DNA of 9,349 bases from Sulfurimonas sp. (GTDB taxonomy: Bacteria; Campylobacterota; Campylobacteria; Campylobacterales; Sulfurimonadaceae): contig DTVI01000090.1 of the NCBI GenBank assembly GCA_012963655.1, positions 1-9,349 of the forward strand. The letters are read 5' to 3'. Numbering within the stretch: the stretch's first letter is position 1; each line of letters begins with the position of its first letter. A program made the position numbers and the translations under genes. The notes under the pieces are model-generated. The model saw only the letters and a program-made list of their open reading frames with translations. It made no database searches and had not been told where the DNA came from. Of this stretch, positions 6,190 to 9,349 are shown in pieces.

Positions 6190-7536
6190 CTACAACACGT
6201 CTTTCCACAAAACTTGAGCAATTATCACAATCATGATGATACCAAGCACATTTAAAATTATTCCAAAGCTTGCCATTGTTTTGACATTAACAACACCCGA
6301 ACTCATAGCAATAGCATTTGGAGGCGTGGCAATAGGCAACATAAACGCGTAAGAGGCACAAATGGTTGCTACCATTAAGAATAAACGTATGTCCAGTCCA
6401 GCTTCAACGGCTACCTCATAAAGGACAGGAAGCATGATGGAAATAAGGGCTGTATTTGAAGTTATCTCTGTTGTAAATGTCACCATAGCCGCAACTATCA
6501 ACATAAACAAGACAGGGTGTAAATACGTGATAGACATAATATTAGAAGCCATCTCTTTTGCCATACCAGTACTAGAGAAGGCTGTTGCAATGGCAAAACC
6601 CGCACCAAAAAGAAAAATAATCTGAAACGGGATATTTTCCTTATCTTCCATCCAATTTAAAATATTTAACGGTGGAGCAAAGAGTAAAAGCCCCATGCCT
6701 AATAAAATCCCTGCTTCACTCAGACCCAGTCCATCGTAATAAGGCTTTAAGGGAGCATTTGCAAAGAGTAAGACAATCAAGCCAAAAAGAACACCTAATA
6801 CCTTTTTTTGCTCTAAACTCAGACTTGAAACAGATAAATCAGGAGCTACCTTAATCCCTTTTAAACCATATCCTAGAACCAGGCCTACAAAGATAAACAT
6901 AATAAAGACTAAGGGTGCGACCATCCACATCCATTGAATAAAGGCAATGGGTTCAAGCTTTAACTCTTGCATAATCCCTAATAAAATAAGATTAGGAGGT
7001 GTTCCAATAGGTGTTAATATCCCTCCTATACTCGCGCCATAAGCAATCCCCAGAGCAAATCGTAATTTTAGGGTCTTCTCATCCGTTAAAAAGAGAGCAA
7101 TTGGGAGTAAGAGCAAGGTTGTTGTTGTATTAGAAAGAACAGAGCTTAAAAGACCTGAGGTAATAATCAGAGCAAAAATAATACCTTGGGCATTTTTTGG
7201 AAAAAGGTTTAACATCTTGTTTGCAATCCACTTATGTAGTCCAGTTTTTTCTACAGCAATCGCAAGTAAAAATCCCCCTAAAAAAAGATAAATAATAGGA
7301 TTAGCATAATTAACTGCTGTAGCTTTAGTACTCAAAATACCAGCCGCAGGGAAAAGAACAATAGGTAAAAGTGAGACAACTGCTAAAGGTAAGCCTTCAT
7401 TACTCCATAAAGTGACCATTAAAACAATGAAGCTGACTAAAAAAGACTGCTCCCTAGTAAAAAAACTTATCATTACTAAAAGTGTAAATCCTGCTAAGCC
7501 TAAGGCTAATAAGATTTTCTTTGTTTGTTTTGTCAT
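6190..7536 (-). CDS. DASS/SLC13 family anion:Na+ symporter (dicarboxylate or sulfate)
   Basis: A 448-residue polytopic inner-membrane carrier of the divalent anion:Na+ symporter family. Both halves of the inverted repeat are clear. The first has LSNTTTT (SNT at 135-137) and TPIGTPPNL (174-183). The second has TSNTALISIMLP (SNT at 360-362) and LPIATPPNAIAMSSG (400-414). The paired SNT motifs hold Na+ and the substrate carboxylates in structures such as VcINDY. About 11 membrane segments fit the family. The substrate cannot be fixed from sequence: succinate/malate/fumarate is likeliest, sulfate possible. It stands alone on the minus strand between miaA and murE. Its 5' side carries an inverted repeat over a -10-like sequence, suggesting regulation. 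No strong Shine-Dalgarno precedes its ATG. Confidence 0.9.
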   Translation of the reverse strand: MTKQTKKILLALGLAGFTLLVMISFFTREQSFLVSFIVLMVTLWSNEGLPLAVVSLLPIVLFPAAGILSTKATAVNYANPIIYLFLGGFLLAIAVEKTGLHKWIANKMLNLFPKNAQGIIFALIITSGLLSSVLSNTTTTLLLLPIALFLTDEKTLKLRFALGIAYGASIGGILTPIGTPPNLILLGIMQELKLEPIAFIQWMWMVAPLVFIMFIFVGLVLGYGLKGIKVAPDLSVSSLSLEQKKVLGVLFGLIVLLFANAPLKPYYDGLGLSEAGILLGMGLLLFAPPLNILNWMEDKENIPFQIIFLFGAGFAIATAFSSTGMAKEMASNIMSITYLHPVLFMLIVAAMVTFTTEITSNTALISIMLPVLYEVAVEAGLDIRLFLMVATICASYAFMLPIATPPNAIAMSSGVVNVKTMASFGIILNVLGIIMIVIIAQVLWKDVL

Positions 7537-7550
7537 ATTTTATGCCGTTC

Positions 7551-7577
7551 TGAAGTTGTGAACTATATGGAACTTCA
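7551..7577 (-). promoter_or_regulatory. Inverted repeat over the probable promoter of the DASS gene
   Basis: TGAAGTT at 7551-7557 and AACTTCA at 7571-7577 are perfect 7-bp arms with a 13-base spacer. The spacer contains TATAGT on the minus strand (plus-strand 7562-7567), a reasonable -10 box lying 26 bp before the DASS start codon. A dimeric repressor bound here would cover the promoter. A 5' leader hairpin is the alternative. The regulator is unknown. Confidence 0.4.
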
Positions 7578-7820
7578 TATTTTTAATTTGTTGTTATTAC
7601 TTTCAAGATTTCATGCCTAGCTAAACAAGGATAAATGAATTACTCAACTTAGATGTAAAAATATGTTTAGCGCAACTGCAGAAAACTAGGAATTATAAAG
7701 GAATAGAAATACTATTATAGATGAATTTACTGGAGATATAAATTCTTGGGTATATACTCTTAAGGCTTAGCTCTTGTTTTTTTTACTAATTATAATGATA
7801 AAAAAATTATATATTCTTTT

Positions 7821-7834
7821 AAATAGGCCTATTT
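7821..7834. repeat. Perfect 14-bp palindrome AAATAGGCCTATTT
   Basis: A perfect palindrome with no spacer, 29 bp past the murE stop. As RNA it could form only a weak stem with a GGCC loop. As DNA it could be a dimer-binding site. On the minus strand it is followed by A/T-rich sequence with seven Ts in a row (plus-strand 7800-7806), so it may take part in ending murE transcription. Confidence 0.4.
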
Positions 7835-7836
7835 TT

Positions 7837-7855
7837 TGGCTAAAAATTCCAGCCA
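7837..7855 (-). terminator. Weak candidate terminator hairpin downstream of murE
   Basis: The minus strand reads TGGCT-GGAATTTTT-AGCCA directly after murE: a 5-bp stem with a 9-base loop. It is followed by As rather than Ts on the minus strand, so it is not a standard intrinsic terminator on its own. Together with the adjacent palindrome it may stop or slow polymerase. Confidence 0.25.
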
Positions 7856-7862
7856 CATCAAC

Positions 7863-9158
7863 CTATTTATTCGCTAATAATTCTCTAACTACTTCTCTAT
7901 CATCAAAAGGAAACTTTTGATCATAAATAATTTGATGCGTTTCATCACCCTTACCTAAGATAAGAATAACTTCATCCCCTTTTTGCTCATTAATGGCTTG
8001 AGCAATTGCTTCACGGCGATTTGTATTGATAATAATCTTATGCTTTTCTTGTATACCTTCTACAATATCTTTTATAATTGCATCAGGGTCTTCATGTCTT
8101 GGGTTGTCAGAGGTTATATAAATCTTTTTTGCAAAAGATGAAGCCACACGTCCCATAATAGGTCGTTTTGACTTATCTCTATCTCCCCCTGCTCCAAAAA
8201 CAACAAGCAGTTCTTTTTCTCTTAAAGAGTTTAAAATCTGTTGCATTCCATCAGGAGTATGAGCAAAATCAACAATAACAAGAGGCTTTTCACTTACCTT
8301 TTCCATACGTCCACTTACACCAGCGAAGTTTTCTGTCACTTCTGCTATTTGCGGAATAGTATGCTCAGTTAAAAGGTGAACAGCTGCGACAGCTGCTGTC
8401 ATATTATAAAGATTGAAAAAACCATATAAGGCAGTACCAAAGGTTTCAACATCTTGGAAATTTTGCATAACAGCCGTAATACCTTCATTCATAGTATAAG
8501 CAATAATTCTGTATGTAGCAGGATTTTCTATACCATATGAGTGAGCATTTTTAAAGTTAAAGATTGCCCGTGTTTCATCTTTATTAATGAGCTTTAAACC
8601 ATCATCATCAAAGAAGCTATTTTTAACATCTATATATTCTTGTAAACCATTATGATAGTCTAAATGATCTTGGGTAATATTAGTAAGAATTTTCAAATAA
8701 AAGGGAATACCTTCAATTCTTTTTTGCACAATCGCGTGTGAGCTAACTTCCATAATAAAATATTCACATCCTGATACAACGGCTTGATAAATGTGCTTAT
8801 AGGTGTTTAAAACAGAGGGTGTAGTTAGCGTCTTGCCTTCTACCACTTCATCATCCATATAAAAGCCACGTGTACCCTGCATAGCAACCTTATGACCTAG
8901 ATCAAGTAAGATAGAGTAAATAGCAGCTGCTGTCGTTGTTTTACCATTTGTACCTGTAATACCAATTATTTTAATACGATTCAAACCAAAGTTAGGGGCA
9001 AGGTCTTCGATATTAATAATTGAATGTGCTTTATTTTCTTTAGCATTATCAAGATATTTTTTATTTTGCGTTGTTAAGACGAAAGCTGTATCAGCCTCAC
9101 ACTCTTGTGAGTTTTCGCTGACAAACTTATAAGGGGTGTCTGGAAGTTGTATTTTCAA
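7863..9158 (-). CDS. murE: UDP-MurNAc-L-Ala-D-Glu:meso-diaminopimelate ligase MurE
   Basis: A cytoplasmic Mur ligase that adds meso-diaminopimelate to UDP-MurNAc-L-Ala-D-Glu using ATP in peptidoglycan synthesis. The P-loop GTNGKTT is at 69-75, TTP at 112-114, SSHA at 139-142, and the carbamylated lysine is probably K179 in YIDVKNSFF. DNPRHEDP at 351-358 is the meso-DAP recognition motif, which sets it apart from lysine-adding MurE. GKGDETHQ at 402-409 replaces the usual GKGHE. At 431 residues it is shorter than the common 480-500; the loss is in the N-terminal uridine-binding domain, with only 68 residues before the P-loop. The start is TTG, sharing TTGA with the previous gene's stop, which points to translational coupling. 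Confidence 0.95.
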   Translation of the reverse strand: MKIQLPDTPYKFVSENSQECEADTAFVLTTQNKKYLDNAKENKAHSIINIEDLAPNFGLNRIKIIGITGTNGKTTTAAAIYSILLDLGHKVAMQGTRGFYMDDEVVEGKTLTTPSVLNTYKHIYQAVVSGCEYFIMEVSSHAIVQKRIEGIPFYLKILTNITQDHLDYHNGLQEYIDVKNSFFDDDGLKLINKDETRAIFNFKNAHSYGIENPATYRIIAYTMNEGITAVMQNFQDVETFGTALYGFFNLYNMTAAVAAVHLLTEHTIPQIAEVTENFAGVSGRMEKVSEKPLVIVDFAHTPDGMQQILNSLREKELLVVFGAGGDRDKSKRPIMGRVASSFAKKIYITSDNPRHEDPDAIIKDIVEGIQEKHKIIINTNRREAIAQAINEQKGDEVILILGKGDETHQIIYDQKFPFDDREVVRELLANK

Positions 9159-9349
9159 GAGATATCTTCTAAAATTTTACTCAGCTTATCATCATTTGGA
9201 TAAGTTTTAAGAGCTGTTTCTAAGTAAGTTAGCCCCATCTCCTTAAATCCATTATGTAGAAGTTGGTCTAAAAAGTCTATAAAATCATCTTTAGCACTGA
9301 TAATTACACGGGTTGAAAACATAATATTTTCAAAGGTTCTTTTAAAGTC
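9155..9349 (-). CDS. C-terminal 64 residues of an unidentified protein upstream of murE (partial)
   Basis: An open minus-strand frame enters from the right edge and runs to a TGA at 9155-9157. It begins DFKRTFENIMFSTRVIISAK and ends LSKILEDIS. The middle stretch (GFKEMGLTYLETALKTYPND) has the spacing and hydrophobic/acidic pattern of a TPR-like helical pair: G-Y-E-A-L-YP. The family cannot be told from this tail. The stop overlaps the TTG of murE by 4 nt, so the two genes are surely co-transcribed and probably translationally coupled. Its composition and codon use match the neighbouring genes, so it appears to be an intact gene cut by the window edge. Confidence 0.8.
   Translation of the reverse strand, partial: DFKRTFENIMFSTRVIISAKDDFIDFLDQLLHNGFKEMGLTYLETALKTYPNDDKLSKILEDIS

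Larger units (their letters stand above)
7537..7862. other. 326-bp non-coding region between murE and the DASS gene
   Basis: No supported gene lies here. It holds an inverted repeat and -10-like box next to the DASS gene, and a palindrome plus a short hairpin next to murE, listed separately. A plus-strand frame at about 7710-7769 reads TIIDEFTGDINSWVYTLKA before a TAG. It has no usable start and is closed upstream by a stop, so at most it is a trace of an old gene. The rest is AT-rich without visible structure. Confidence 0.5.

Noticed and set aside
6434..6854. Two plus-strand open frames opposite the DASS gene
   Set aside because: They are antisense to a gene with both family signature motifs; no start signal or domain is seen.
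1..9349. CRISPR array, toxin-antitoxin pair, riboswitch or prophage module
   Set aside because: No regularly spaced repeats, no intact small paired genes, no recognisable aptamer core and no phage structural genes were seen on either strand.

Overview
This is an AT-rich stretch of bacterial chromosome, most likely from the Campylobacterota (Epsilonproteobacteria), perhaps a Sulfurimonas- or Arcobacter-like genus. That placement rests on four things: an MqnP-type prenyltransferase, which marks the futalosine route to menaquinone; the MiaA variant with the DSLSIYKEIDIASAKP segment; a short meso-diaminopimelate-type MurE; and tightly packed, overlapping genes. It is inferred from protein character, not from a database search.

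Layout. Positions 1-850 are a decayed accessory zone. They hold two intact tRNA-Arg genes (anticodons CCU and GCG, both minus strand) among fragments of at least three dead genes. One fragment looks like the helix-turn-helix tail of a Y1-type (IS200/REP-associated) transposase. Positions 995-5117 hold six minus-strand genes with overlaps or short gaps. In transcription order they are: an unrecognised polytopic membrane protein, a DUF2628-like membrane protein, a lipoprotein-like alpha/beta hydrolase, mqnP (TTG start), an unrecognised soluble protein with a faintly PilZ-like C-terminal half, and a membrane-anchored coiled-coil/HTH-like protein. tRNA-Arg(GCG) follows 64 bp later and has its own likely -10 box. 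At 5118-5180 a 63-bp divergent promoter region separates this run from miaA, which is on the plus strand. miaA converges on a DASS/SLC13 anion:Na+ symporter gene (6190-7536, minus). A 326-bp non-coding region follows, holding a likely promoter/operator and two palindromic elements. The right end carries murE (TTG start) and the last 64 codons of an upstream minus-strand gene whose stop overlaps the murE start.

How the genes relate. The recognisable functions are housekeeping: membrane quinone synthesis (mqnP), tRNA A37 modification (miaA), C4-dicarboxylate/sulfate-type uptake (DASS carrier) and peptidoglycan precursor synthesis (murE). The membrane protein, DUF2628 protein and hydrolase form a compact envelope-related cluster of unknown role. 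I see no CRISPR array, intact insertion sequence, prophage or clear new defence or biosynthetic system. The most interesting points are the gene graveyard next to tRNA-Arg(CCU), the GCG anticodon, the hydrolase lacking the usual acid residue, and the inverted repeat over the transporter promoter.
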